Notes under the pieces: generated by a model | The model's input: the letters and a program-made list of their open reading frames with translations, nothing else | Told to the model about the DNA's origin: nothing | Databases searched by the model: none | In this document: piece by piece, positions 52,501 to 60,287 of the stretch | Layout: every line of letters begins with the position of its first letter | Position numbering within the stretch: the first letter of the stretch is position 1 | Made by a program: the position numbers and the translations under genes | Origin: Aquabacter sp040755535 | GTDB taxonomy: Bacteria > Pseudomonadota > Alphaproteobacteria > Rhizobiales > Xanthobacteraceae | Direction of reading: 5' to 3' | Assembly: GCA_040755535.1 (NCBI GenBank) | Contig: JBFMAV010000007.1 | Coordinates: forward strand, 1 to 64,000 | Length of the DNA stretch: 64,000 nucleotides

Positions 52501-52724
52501 TGGTCTGGGCGGTGGGCGCGGGCTCGGAACTGCGCCAGTCGCTGGGAACCGCCGTGTTCTCGGGCATGATCGGCGTGACCGTGTTCGGCCTCATCTTCAC
52601 CCCGGTCTTCTATGTCTTCGCCCGCTGGCTCGCCTCCTTCGGCGAGGCGCGCCGCGCGCGGCGCGAAGCGGGACCGGACGACGAGCACCCGCCCCACACC
52701 AATCATCCGGCCCCCGCCGAATGA
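49521..52724 (+). CDS. RND efflux pump inner-membrane transporter (HAE1 family)
   Basis: 1067-aa AcrB/MexB-type proton-driven exporter. It begins MRFSHFFIDRPIFAWVVSIV. The proton-relay residues are present as the Asp pair in AIGIVVDDAIVVVENVERN (helix 4) and the Lys in GLAAKNAILIVEFAKQLE (helix 10). Two large periplasmic porter loops and twelve helices are evident from hydrophobicity. GGGAGG precedes the ATG. A strong terminator follows the stop. It should export drugs or other amphiphiles together with the adaptor and an outer membrane factor encoded elsewhere. Confidence 0.92.
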   Translation: MRFSHFFIDRPIFAWVVSIVVMLLGGISYLRLPVAQYPDIAPPVINVTGQFPGASAETVADTVVAPIEQQINGVEGMLYISSNSTADGRFSISVTFDLGVDLDIAQVQVQNRVAIAAPRLPQEVQQIGVITAKSSPDLMLVVSLYSPDGSRDPLFISNVANVQIKDVLSRIDGVGSITVFGNRDYAMQVWLDPTRLQELNLTAGDVVTALQAQNVQVASGVLNQPPVEKQRAFQIAVRTLGRLTTPEQFGDVVIKQTGTALVRLKDVARVEISAQDYSSTSYLDRDLSISLGVFQRPGSNALATGNAVVEHMKELGKQLPEGVKYAIYYNPTEYIQQSVDAVVHTIVEAIILVVIVVLLFLQTWRAAIIPIVAIPISLVGTFFFMSLFGFSLNNLSLFGLVLAIGIVVDDAIVVVENVERNIAAGLSPRDAAYRTMDEVGGALVAISLVLASVFIPSAFITGISGEFYRQFALTIAGSTLISLLVSLTLSPAMCALLLKPHREGHKVPWYARPLNGFFRLFNRGFEGLGNGYAWLTSRLVRVVALMLIVYAGLVAFGGYLFSTTPQGFIPAQDRGYLIVVAQLPPGAAMERTQDVMTRAANQVLGTPGVGHIVNIVGFSGATFTNAPNAGAMFVILEPFSERGGDPTRTATAVQRQLFGKLASIQEALMLVVQPPPVQGIGNAGGFRMMIEDRAGHGYAALQNTVYAMMGAAAQTPGLMQVYSLFETSTPQMYLDIDRVRAQLLQVDIANVFGALQTYIGSSYVNDFNLFTRTFRVQVQADAAFRMDPNDLLKIRVRNATGETVPIGSFATLKDLSGPYRVPRYNLYPSAELDGSPAPGYSQGQAMQIMQGLAANILPQGFAYEWTALAYQQQRAGNTAIFAFALGVVFVFLVLAAQYESLTLPLAVILIVPMCLVAALIGVLLRGQDNNILTQVGFIVLIGLAAKNAILIVEFAKQLEDQGQGRQAAAVEAARLRLRPIIMTSLAFILGVVPLVWAVGAGSELRQSLGTAVFSGMIGVTVFGLIFTPVFYVFARWLASFGEARRARREAGPDDEHPPHTNHPAPAE

Positions 52725-52727
52725 TCG

Positions 52728-52755
52728 AAATGGCCGGGCTGTGCCCGGCCATTTT
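52728..52755 (+). terminator. intrinsic terminator after the RND operon
   Basis: A perfect 12-bp stem AAATGGCCGGGC / GCCCGGCCATTT with a TGT loop begins 3 bp after the pump stop codon and is followed by T. It is self-complementary enough to work in both directions, but only the plus strand needs it here. Confidence 0.85.
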
Positions 52756-52840
52756 CATATCCGCCCGGCATCCCCCTCGGGGGCTTGACCCCGGACGCCC
52801 GGTCGCGGACAGATGCCGCGCCTATCGAGACTGACTTCCC

Positions 52841-53866
52841 ATGCAGCCCACGCCCACCGGCCTTCCCTTCGACGACATCCGCAACCTCATCGCCACCATG
52901 CCCGGTGCGGACGAGGAGGCGCGCGCGGCGGCGCGGGAGCGCCAGGGCCAGCTCTTGAAGCCGCCGGGCGCGCTCGGGCGCCTGGAGGAGATCGCGCTCC
53001 ATCTCGCCGCCTGGCAGGGCAAGGCGATTCCCACCGCCAACCGGCCCATGGTCGCGGTATTCGCGGGCAATCACGGTGTCGCCGCGCGCGGCGTCTCGCC
53101 CTATCCCGCCGCCGTCACCCGCCAGATGCTGGACGTGTTCACGGCCGGCAAGGCGGCGGTGAACCAGATCTGCGCCACCTTCGACGCCGGCCTGCGGGTG
53201 TTCGACCTCGCGCTCGATATCCCCACCGGCGACATCGTCTCCGAGGCTGCGCTGGATGAGCGCGCCTGTGCCGCCACCATGGCGTTCGGCATGCAGGCCA
53301 TTGCGGGCGGCACGGACGTGCTGGTGCTGGGCGAAATGGGGATCGGCAACACCACGGTCGCGGCCGCCATCTGCCATGTGCTTTATGGCGGGGCGGCGCA
53401 GGACTGGGTCGGCGCCGGCACGGGCGCGAACGGCGATGTGCTCGCGCGCAAGGTTGCGGCGGTGCAAGAGGCGGTCGCCTTCCATGCGCCAGGCCGTGGT
53501 GACCCGCTGGAGGTGCTGCGGCGCCTCGGCGGGCGCGAACTTGCCGCCATTGCCGGCGCCATCCTCGCCGCGCGGCAGGAGCGCGTGCCGGTCATCCTGG
53601 ACGGCTATGTGGTGACGGCGGCGGCGGCGGTGCTGCATGCGCTCGACCCGCGCGCGCTGGATCATTGCCTTGCCGGCCACGTCTCGGCGGAAATGGCCCA
53701 TGGCAAGCTTTTGGAGCGGCTCGGCCTGTCGCCGCTGCTCGATCTCGGCATGCGACTCGGGGAAGGCTCGGGCGGCGCGCTGGCGGTGGGCATCGTCAAG
53801 GCGGCGGTCGCCTGCCACAAGGGGATGGCGACCTTCCAGGACAGCGGGGTCTCAGACGCTGGCTGA
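52841..53866 (+). CDS. cobT: nicotinate-nucleotide--dimethylbenzimidazole phosphoribosyltransferase
   Basis: 341-aa CobT, which makes alpha-ribazole phosphate for the lower ligand of cobalamin. Motifs include FAGNHGVAARGVSPYPAAVT, LGEMGIGNTTVAAAI and the C-terminal LDLGMRLGEGSGGALAV, which carries the catalytic Glu. The usual divergent cobS neighbour is absent, and a histidine kinase gene is convergent with 15 bp of 3' overlap. No cobalamin riboswitch was recognised upstream. Confidence 0.92.
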   Translation: MQPTPTGLPFDDIRNLIATMPGADEEARAAARERQGQLLKPPGALGRLEEIALHLAAWQGKAIPTANRPMVAVFAGNHGVAARGVSPYPAAVTRQMLDVFTAGKAAVNQICATFDAGLRVFDLALDIPTGDIVSEAALDERACAATMAFGMQAIAGGTDVLVLGEMGIGNTTVAAAICHVLYGGAAQDWVGAGTGANGDVLARKVAAVQEAVAFHAPGRGDPLEVLRRLGGRELAAIAGAILAARQERVPVILDGYVVTAAAAVLHALDPRALDHCLAGHVSAEMAHGKLLERLGLSPLLDLGMRLGEGSGGALAVGIVKAAVACHKGMATFQDSGVSDAG

Positions 53867-54916
53867 GAGCGGCGCGACGGGCGCGATTTCGGCCTCGCCT
53901 GCGTCCAGCCGGCGCGCCGGTGGGAAGTGAATGACGGCGCGCGTTCCCCCTTCCGCGCGGGCGGCGAGCGCGACGCGGGCGTCATGCAGGTCCGCCAGCC
54001 CCCGGACGATGGTAAGGCCGAGCCCCGCGCCACGTCCCGTGGTCGGGTCCAGCGTGCTCTCGCGGTGACGGGCGGAAAGGTCGAGCGGCAATTCCGCTTC
54101 GCCGATTCCGGGCCCGGTGTCCTCCACTGCAAGATAAGGCGCGCCCGTCTCCTCCAGCCCCACCGACACGGTGACGGCGCCCCCCTGGGGCGTGAATTTC
54201 ACCGCATTGGCGAGCAGGTTGAGCGTCATCTGCCGCAAGGCGCGCTCGTCCGCCCACAGCCGCAGAGGCTCGGTCCGCGCGTCGCAGGCGAGGCGCACCG
54301 CCCGTCCGGCGGCGGACAGGCGCATCATGTGCGTGCAGTCGCGGGCGAGGTCGGGCAGGGAGACTGCCGTTTCCAGCAAGGTGCGATGGCCGGTCTCGAT
54401 GCGGGCGAGGTCCAGAATGTCGTCCGCGAGTGCCAGCAGATGGCGCCCGGAGGCATGGATGTCGCGGGCATATTCCCCGTAAGCGGGAACGCCATGGGGG
54501 CCGAACACCTCATGCGCCATCATTTCGGAAAAGCCGATCACGGCATTCAGCGGCGTGCGCAATTCATGGCTCATCTCGGCCAGGAAGCGGGACTTGGCCG
54601 CATTCTCCTCTTCCGCCACGGCCAGCGCCTGACGCAGCGCCGCCAGTTCGGCCTGCGCGCGCGCGAAGCGCCGGTCACGGTCGGCGCGGCGGCGCAGGAA
54701 CAGCGCGCACGTGAGGCCCACGCCGCCCGCCGCTGCGCCGAAAATGGCAAGGCCCGGAAGGTCACTGACGCCCCCATGAAGGGCCAGCGCTGCGCCTCCG
54801 GCGGCGAGCAAACAGAAGAGGGGAAGCGCCCACCGTCCGCCGAATCCGGCGTCCCGCCCTGCATCCGCGGACACGGATGCGGCGCCGGATGCGCCAGAGG
54901 GGAGGGGATGCGTCAT
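53852..54916 (-). CDS. membrane sensor histidine kinase
   Basis: 354 aa. Two hydrophobic segments at the N-terminus (about residues 28-50 and 52-72) and a short coiled-coil (DRRFARAQAELAALRQALAV) lead to HisKA with the acceptor His near residue 117 (EMSHELRTPLNAVIGFSEMM). A HATPase_c domain follows (NLLANAVKFTP, DTGPGIG, GAGLGLTIVRG). It has no PAS domain and no adjacent response regulator. It resembles the PleC/DivJ-type short kinases of alphaproteobacteria, and a CtrA-like motif lies upstream. The 3' end overlaps cobT by 15 bp. Confidence 0.85.
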   Translation of the reverse strand: MTHPLPSGASGAASVSADAGRDAGFGGRWALPLFCLLAAGGAALALHGGVSDLPGLAIFGAAAGGVGLTCALFLRRRADRDRRFARAQAELAALRQALAVAEEENAAKSRFLAEMSHELRTPLNAVIGFSEMMAHEVFGPHGVPAYGEYARDIHASGRHLLALADDILDLARIETGHRTLLETAVSLPDLARDCTHMMRLSAAGRAVRLACDARTEPLRLWADERALRQMTLNLLANAVKFTPQGGAVTVSVGLEETGAPYLAVEDTGPGIGEAELPLDLSARHRESTLDPTTGRGAGLGLTIVRGLADLHDARVALAARAEGGTRAVIHFPPARRLDAGEAEIAPVAPLSASV

Positions 54917-54989
54917 GGCCCTCGGTCCGCGCCCGGCGGCAGGATCATTCCCGCCGCGGATGGTGCCCTCGACTCCTGCGCCAAGAGGG

Positions 54990-55004
54990 TTAGCGAAGCG
55001 TTAA
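54990..55004. promoter_or_regulatory. CtrA-like motif TTAG-N7-TTAA
   Basis: TTAGCGAAGCGTTAA has the spacing of the CtrA consensus TTAA-N7-TTAA with one mismatch. It lies 74 bp upstream of the histidine kinase start, between that gene and gph. A single motif of this kind is easily a chance match. Confidence 0.25.
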
Positions 55005-55037
55005 CGTCGCCTTCGCGCACGGTGCCAATCCCGTCTT

Positions 55038-55721
55038 TCACGCCTTCAGCAGGCCGAGCGAGGTGATCGCGGCCTCAAGGTCGGCATAATGGGAGATGAC
55101 ACGCTCTGCGCCGAGGTCGGCGGCGGGGATCTGCGTATAACCGAAGGTCACCGCCACGCACGGCACGCCGGCCGCCTTCGCCATGGCCACATCCGTCGCG
55201 CTGTCGCCCACCATGACCGCGTGCGGGGCCGCCCCGCCACAGGCCTTGAGAGTGGAGAGCAGCGGCAGGGCATCGGGCTTGGCGACGCCGTAGGTGTCGG
55301 CGCCGGTGATGGCGGCGAAACGCGCCGTCAAATCGAGCCGGTCCAGCAGCAAGCGGGCGAGGCGCTCGGTCTTGTTGGTGCAGACCGCGAGCCGCGCGCC
55401 ACGCGCCTCCAGCCGGTCGAGCGCCGCGTGAAGGCCGGGAAAGGGGCGCGAGCCGTCCGCGATATGGTCGGCATAATGGTCGATGAAGCGGCGGGTGAGC
55501 GTATCGAGCGTCGCTGTGTCCGGCAGCGCGCCGGCCCGCTCCAGGGCGCGCATCAGCAGCATGCGCGCTCCGGCGCCGATCATGTCGCGGGTTTCGGCCC
55601 GGTCAACGGGCGCGACGCCGAAATCGGCGAGGATCAGGTCCAGCGTGTCCAGCAGATCGGGCGCGCTGTCCACCAGGGTTCCGTCCAGGTCGAAGGCGAT
55701 CACGAGCGGGGCGGCCGGCAT
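55038..55721 (-). CDS. gph: phosphoglycolate phosphatase (HAD superfamily)
   Basis: 227-aa HAD hydrolase that dephosphorylates 2-phosphoglycolate from Rubisco oxygenation or DNA repair. Motif I is FDLDGTLVDSAPD, motif II CTNKTERLA, the motif III Lys lies in VAKPDALPLL, and motif IV is VGDSATDVAMAKAAG. The cap domain is of the Gph type. AAAGG stands at the right distance from the ATG at 55721. An ATG at 55730 has no spacing. It is on the same strand as the kinase gene, 121 bp upstream. Confidence 0.85.
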   Translation of the reverse strand: MPAAPLVIAFDLDGTLVDSAPDLLDTLDLILADFGVAPVDRAETRDMIGAGARMLLMRALERAGALPDTATLDTLTRRFIDHYADHIADGSRPFPGLHAALDRLEARGARLAVCTNKTERLARLLLDRLDLTARFAAITGADTYGVAKPDALPLLSTLKACGGAAPHAVMVGDSATDVAMAKAAGVPCVAVTFGYTQIPAADLGAERVISHYADLEAAITSLGLLKA

Positions 55722-55785
55722 CACTGTCATCCTTTCGCGGTAGGGAACCGCAGGCGCGCGGCCTCAATTGCCGCCGCTTTTGCTG

Positions 55786-55905
55786 TCTAGAGCCTGATCC
55801 GATCAGGTTGAATCACCCTGATCGGTGAATCAGTCTCTAAACTATTGATAGAGAATGCGTGATCCGATCTGTCTGCTTTGCAGGCTGATCGGCGCATGCT
55901 CTAGA
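55786..55905. repeat. 120-bp palindromic intergenic repeat element
   Basis: The outer 21 bp are imperfect inverted repeats: TCTAGAGC..CCGATCAG at 55786-55806 matches the complement of 55885-55905 at 18 positions. Inside are further GATC-rich palindromic segments (CCTGATCGG; TGATCCGATC). This resembles the abundant AGAGCATGATCCG-type mosaic repeats of Hyphomicrobiales intergenic DNA. It occupies most of the 314-bp gap between gph and the next plus-strand gene. No terminal transposase remnant is visible. Confidence 0.65.
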
Positions 55906-56035
55906 GCACGACGTGGCCACAGGCGAATCGTCATGCGGTCGCGGCGGACATCAGGTTGAAGCAAGCTGGCGGGGTCATGCTCCCGCCGCGCCCCGAACGG
56001 GGCGCGCAGGCTCTGGTTTCGGATCGGAGGACAAG

Positions 56036-56479
56036 ATGGTCGGGGTGAAGCTGTCCGGTGGTGCCGCGCGTCTGCTGTGCGGCGCGGCCTTGGGTCTCAT
56101 GGCGGCGAGCGCCGCGCAGGCTCAGGCTCCGCAATCCCAGCCGTCCCAATCCGGCGGCTATTCCTTTGCCGCGCCGCCCTCCGAAAAGGCGAACCGGGTC
56201 TATTCCGTGAACCGCCAGACCGGGGAAATGTCCGCCTGCCAGTTCGAGCGTCCCGATGCCTCGCAGGTGGGCCTCACGCGCTGCTTCGCCAAGGGCGAGG
56301 GCGCCGGATCGCAGCCCAATGGCGCCTATGCGCTGGTGTCCACGGGCTTTGCCGGCGAGACCGGCGTGTTCCGCGTCAATTCCAATACGGGCGAGATGAG
56401 CATCTGCTACGTGCGCGACATGCCCAAGAGCGGTGGCGGAACCGAGCCGAAGATCCTCTGCACGCCGGCGGCCAAATAA
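56036..56479 (+). CDS. small secreted protein with internal repeat, unknown function
   Basis: 147 aa. The signal peptide ends ASAAQA near residue 30, followed by a Gln/Ser/Pro-rich spacer. Two copies of a ~17-residue unit follow: VYSVNRQTGEMSACQFER and VFRVNSNTGEMSICYVRD, each with one Cys. Two more Cys occur near TRCFAKG and ILCTPAAK. The repeat looks like successive beta-propeller or beta-sheet strands. GGAGGACAAG precedes the ATG. No family is recognised. It sits 107 bp ahead of rpiA and is probably periplasmic. Confidence 0.68.
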   Translation: MVGVKLSGGAARLLCGAALGLMAASAAQAQAPQSQPSQSGGYSFAAPPSEKANRVYSVNRQTGEMSACQFERPDASQVGLTRCFAKGEGAGSQPNGAYALVSTGFAGETGVFRVNSNTGEMSICYVRDMPKSGGGTEPKILCTPAAK

Positions 56480-56586
56480 GCGCGGATGCGCGCCGCCTCC
56501 TGCCTTGCCGCCCTGGTGCTTCAAGGCTAGAGGAAACGGAACTTCCCCGCCGTCACGCGCGGCGGCCTCTCTTGGCGAGCGAACCC

Positions 56587-57291
56587 ATGACCGATGCCGA
56601 GGCCCTGAAGCGGCAGGCTGCCGCCCGCGCGCTGGAATTTGTCACCGATGGCATGCGGCTCGGCCTCGGCACGGGCTCCACGGCCAAGCATTTCGTGGAC
56701 CTGCTGGCGGAGCGCGTCAAAGCCGGCCTGAACGTGGTGGGTGTTCCCACCTCCGAGCGGACCCATGCCCAGGCCCTGTCCCTCGGCGTTCCGTTGGCCA
56801 CGCTGGATGAGCAGCCCCAGCTTGATCTGTGCATCGATGGGGCGGACGAGGTTGGGCCGGGTCTCGGCCTCATCAAGGGGGGCGGTGGCGCGCTGCTGCG
56901 CGAAAAGCTGGTGGCGAGCGCCGCCAAGGAAATGGTGGTGATCGCCGACGCGTCCAAGCACGTGGACATGCTGGGCGCCTTTCCCCTGCCCATCGAGGTG
57001 GTGGATTTCGGCCTTGCCGCCCTGCGCCCGCGCCTTGCCGCCGCCATCGCCGCAGCGGGCTGCGCGGGAGAGCTGGTCCTGCGCCATGACGCGTCCGGTG
57101 CGCCGTTCCACACCGACCAGGGCAATGTGATCCTGGACGCCCATCTCGGCCGCATTCCCGATCCGCAGGCGTTGGCCACGGCCCTCGATGGCGTGGTCGG
57201 CGTTGTGGAGCACGGGCTTTTCCTGGGTTTGGCGCGGCGGGTCGTGCTGGCGGCGCCGGACGGCGTCCGGCTCCTGGCCAGCCCCACCTGA
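56587..57291 (+). CDS. rpiA: ribose-5-phosphate isomerase A
   Basis: 234-aa RpiA interconverting ribose-5-phosphate and ribulose-5-phosphate. Active-site motifs are GLGTGSTAKHFVDLLAERV, the catalytic DGADEV and GGGGALLREKLVASAAKE loops, and IADASKHVDMLGAFPLPIEV. The ATG at 56587 (MTDAEALKRQ) begins the family homology. The reading frame is open far upstream through the preceding gene but is antisense-like in content. No good ribosome-binding site is obvious. Confidence 0.92.
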   Translation: MTDAEALKRQAAARALEFVTDGMRLGLGTGSTAKHFVDLLAERVKAGLNVVGVPTSERTHAQALSLGVPLATLDEQPQLDLCIDGADEVGPGLGLIKGGGGALLREKLVASAAKEMVVIADASKHVDMLGAFPLPIEVVDFGLAALRPRLAAAIAAAGCAGELVLRHDASGAPFHTDQGNVILDAHLGRIPDPQALATALDGVVGVVEHGLFLGLARRVVLAAPDGVRLLASPT

Positions 57292-57415
57292 CACGACGTG
57301 CGTGGGCGGATGCTCTGTCGCCCTGAAATCGTCCGAGAGAGCGCGTCCTCCTGGGGCTGTGCGTTGCCAGACGCGCAGGACGTGATCTAGAACCTTTCGC
57401 AAATCGGAGACCGCC

Positions 57416-57946
57416 ATGCGCTCGACTGCACGTCTTTCCCTCGGGGCCTTGTTCCTCGCCCTCTCCCTCGGCGGGGCGGCGGCGCAGCCGGCGCCGTCCG
57501 CTTCGGTGGCGCCGGTGATCCAGACGCCGAGCGCGAGCGCCATGCAGGTGGCGCGCGACCTGGTGCAGGCCAACGGCGAGGCCAGCGCCTTCAACGGCGT
57601 GCTCCAGAACCTCGTGGACGGCGCGGCGCTGGGCTTCCTCCAGACCAATCCCGACCTTGCCCCGCAGCTGCGCGACACCGCCGTCGCCCTGCGCCCGGAA
57701 TTTGATAAGCGCCAGTCCGAGATCGTGGACATTCTGGCCACCGCTTATGCCCAGCATTTCACCGAGGACGAGCTGAAGCAGGCCCTCGCCTTCTACAAGT
57801 CCGCCGTCGGCCAGAAGCTGGTGACTGACCGCCCCGCCATCGTCCAGCAGGCGGTGCAGAACATCCAGCAATGGGGCGCGCGCGTGAATGCCGAGGCCAT
57901 GGAGCGCATCCGCGCCGAGATGAAGAAGAAGGGCTACGACCTCTGA
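57416..57946 (+). CDS. DUF2059 family exported protein
   Basis: 176 aa. The signal peptide ends GGAAAQ near residue 24. A helical DUF2059 domain follows (IVDILATAYAQHFTEDELKQ, ALAFYKSAVGQKLVTDRPAI). The C-terminus is highly charged (RIRAEMKKKGYDL). DUF2059 proteins are periplasmic and of unknown function, and this gene commonly follows rpiA and precedes gor in Hyphomicrobiales. A terminator follows directly. Confidence 0.87.
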   Translation: MRSTARLSLGALFLALSLGGAAAQPAPSASVAPVIQTPSASAMQVARDLVQANGEASAFNGVLQNLVDGAALGFLQTNPDLAPQLRDTAVALRPEFDKRQSEIVDILATAYAQHFTEDELKQALAFYKSAVGQKLVTDRPAIVQQAVQNIQQWGARVNAEAMERIRAEMKKKGYDL

Positions 57947-57975
57947 CGGGCTCCATAACGGACCTCGCTCACGCC

Positions 57976-58001
57976 AAAGGCGGCCTGCGGGCCGCCTTTT
58001 T
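57976..58001 (+). terminator. intrinsic terminator after the DUF2059 gene
   Basis: AAAGGCGGCC (57976-57985), loop TGCG and GGCCGCCTTT (57990-57999) are followed by TT. It lies between convergent genes. Its flanking A and T runs would let it work in both directions. Confidence 0.85.
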
Positions 58002-58015
58002 CATGGGGTGGACGG

Positions 58016-60169
58016 TCAAAGGGCGTCGGTGCGGGGCGAACGCGGACCTTCCGGCGTGGCGGCGAGCGCGCCGTGGAGGCTCTGGCGCGAGAGGTTCGGA
58101 TTGTAGTGGGGATCGACCAGAGTCGGCGTGCCCCAGAGCTCCTCCATGCGCCGGCGCTGGGCCTTCAGCCGGTTGCGGTGCGCGCGCGAACGCCGCCGGC
58201 CGCGGGATGCCGATTCGTGGTGGATCAGGCAGGCAAATGGTGTGAAGACCACCTCGTAGCCGGCGCGGCGTGCCCGCAGGCACAGGTCGATGTCGTTGCA
58301 ATCCTCCGCGAACCGCTCGGCATCGAGCGGCCCGATCGCGTCCCAGCAGGCGCGGCTGATCATCAGGCAGGCGCCGGTCACCGCGCTCATGTTCGAGCGG
58401 CTCACAAGCCGTCCGAACGGGCCGGGCAAGTCGCGGTCGGCGTGGGAGAACCAGTGGGCGGCGTAGCGGAACAGGCCGACAATCACGCCCGCATGCTGGA
58501 TGCTCCGGTCCGGGAACAGCAGCTTCGCCCCCACGATGCCCGTGCGGGGCGCGCAGGCGAGGCCCACCATCTCGTCCAGCCAGCGGCCGTCCACCACCTC
58601 GATATCGTTGTTGAGCAGGCAGATGAGCGACCCGCGCGCCACCGCGACGCCGGCATTGCAGATGCGGGGATAATTGAAGGTGCCGTCGTCGCGGACCGCG
58701 ATGGTCTCGGGCCAGGCGGCCTTGATCTCCTCGAACAGCGCGAAGGTCGCCGGCTCCACCGAGCCGTTGTCCACGATGATGATCTCGAACCGCCGATAGT
58801 CGGTTTCCCCGATCAGCGAGCGCAGCGCCATGCCCAGCAGGTCCGCCCGGTCGCGGGTGGGGACCACGAAGGAGACGAGCGGAAGCGCCTCCGGCAGAGG
58901 CAGGCGCGGTCGCAGCCGGCCGTGATCGTCGATGGTGACGGACGTGCCCATCACCTCCTCCAGCGCCCGAGCGGCCGCGTGCGGGTCCTTCTTCGCGGTT
59001 TCTTCCGGCCCGGTGAAGGCGACGCGCGGAATATGGCGGATGGCGGATGGCGCCAGACGCTCGGCCAGCTTCAGCAGCAGATGGTAGCGGGTCGCCGTCC
59101 CATGCCGCATCTGCGGGCCGCCTACCTGCTGGATCGCCCGTGCACGGGCCGCGACCAGATGGCCCATATAGTCGCCGGCCTGGAGCAGATGGCGGTTGAA
59201 GGCGGGCTTGAAGACGCCGCAGCAGGGCTCGCCCCGCGCGTCGATCTGTTCCTCGTCGGTATAGACGAGGTCGCAGTCGGGATGCCGGGCGAAGGCATCG
59301 CGGATCATGGCAACGGCGTCCCGGGTGGGCACGCCCTCCGGCGGCAGGCCGCTGACGAGGCCGTTCTCCACGCTGCCCCACATGGCGGCAGCCTCCAGGG
59401 GAAGCGCCTCGGGGCGGAAGCGCGGATCGCGGGCGCCGGCCTCCCGCGCCCAATCCAGGACGGCCTCAGGCGGGTTTGCGGGCAGCGACGCGCGCCAGAT
59501 CCAATTGGGATCGCTCTGCGCCACCAAAGCCGCGAGCCGCGCCTTGGCCTGCGCGAGATCCGCCGGCACTTCGCCGAAGAAGGTCAGCTCAAGGGCAGGA
59601 TCTGGCGCCGCGACGGTGGTGAAATCCTCCACGAACCGCGCGCGGTAGATGCGATAGGCCCGCGCGCGCTCCGCCTTGCGGGCGGGCGAATGCTCAAGCA
59701 GGGCGGCATGGACCCCGCGCAGGTCGCGCGCGGCGGCGGCGGCGTGCTTCCAGCGTTGCGCGAGCGGCATGCCGGGAAAGCTGCCGGCGGCCACGGCGTG
59801 CAGCTTCAGGGCCAGCTTGGTGCGGGGAAACAGGCCGAACGCGAATCCGGCGGGTGCCGCGAGGGTGATGCTCGCGGTCCCCATGGGCAGGTACAGCGCC
59901 GATTCCCCGGGTGCCATGCGTGTCTCGGCGAGAATGGCGCCAGCGCCATCGCACAGGGTCAGGGCGATGTCGGGCGTCGGCGCGTGGCTTTTCCCGTCGC
60001 ACAGCACCGCCACATAGGCCCGGCCCTTGCGCAGCAGCGCCAGGCGGAAGGCGAGGGGCAGAGCGAAGCGGCGCGTGTCGTTTCCCGCTGGCCGCGATTT
60101 CAGCCAGACGGGACCGATGCCATGGGGCGGCTCGGGGGTCGCAGGCGCGCTCTCTCGGGTCGGGACCAT
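58016..60169 (-). CDS. family 2 glycosyltransferase, two-part architecture
   Basis: 717 aa. The N-terminal ~230 residues match nothing I recognise. Around residue 302 comes a YTDEEQID segment typical of the DxD region of GT2 enzymes, preceded by degenerate GT2-like sequence. A second, complete GT2 domain starts near 431 (PLVSFVVPTRDRADLLGMAL) with LLNNDIEV near 519 and the acceptor region FAEDCNDIDLCLRARRAGYE. Such proteins build O-antigen, capsule or rhamnose-containing glycans. CAAGG precedes the ATG at 60169. An ATG at 60184 is possible. It is divergent from gor with no polysaccharide genes nearby. Confidence 0.8.
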   Translation of the reverse strand: MVPTRESAPATPEPPHGIGPVWLKSRPAGNDTRRFALPLAFRLALLRKGRAYVAVLCDGKSHAPTPDIALTLCDGAGAILAETRMAPGESALYLPMGTASITLAAPAGFAFGLFPRTKLALKLHAVAAGSFPGMPLAQRWKHAAAAARDLRGVHAALLEHSPARKAERARAYRIYRARFVEDFTTVAAPDPALELTFFGEVPADLAQAKARLAALVAQSDPNWIWRASLPANPPEAVLDWAREAGARDPRFRPEALPLEAAAMWGSVENGLVSGLPPEGVPTRDAVAMIRDAFARHPDCDLVYTDEEQIDARGEPCCGVFKPAFNRHLLQAGDYMGHLVAARARAIQQVGGPQMRHGTATRYHLLLKLAERLAPSAIRHIPRVAFTGPEETAKKDPHAAARALEEVMGTSVTIDDHGRLRPRLPLPEALPLVSFVVPTRDRADLLGMALRSLIGETDYRRFEIIIVDNGSVEPATFALFEEIKAAWPETIAVRDDGTFNYPRICNAGVAVARGSLICLLNNDIEVVDGRWLDEMVGLACAPRTGIVGAKLLFPDRSIQHAGVIVGLFRYAAHWFSHADRDLPGPFGRLVSRSNMSAVTGACLMISRACWDAIGPLDAERFAEDCNDIDLCLRARRAGYEVVFTPFACLIHHESASRGRRRSRAHRNRLKAQRRRMEELWGTPTLVDPHYNPNLSRQSLHGALAATPEGPRSPRTDAL

Positions 60170-60287
60170 GGTGCCTTGAAGCATTCCGCGCGCCGTCCCG
60201 CAAGCGGCGCGCGGACCGTGGCGGCCTTGACGCGGCCCGCCCTTGGGTCTTGAACGGACACCCAAATTGAGACCGCGAGGCTACGCC

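Noticed and set aside
52725..52840. Cobalamin riboswitch upstream of cobT
   Set aside because: The gap is only 116 bp and largely taken by the RND terminator. No B12-box-like sequence was recognised.
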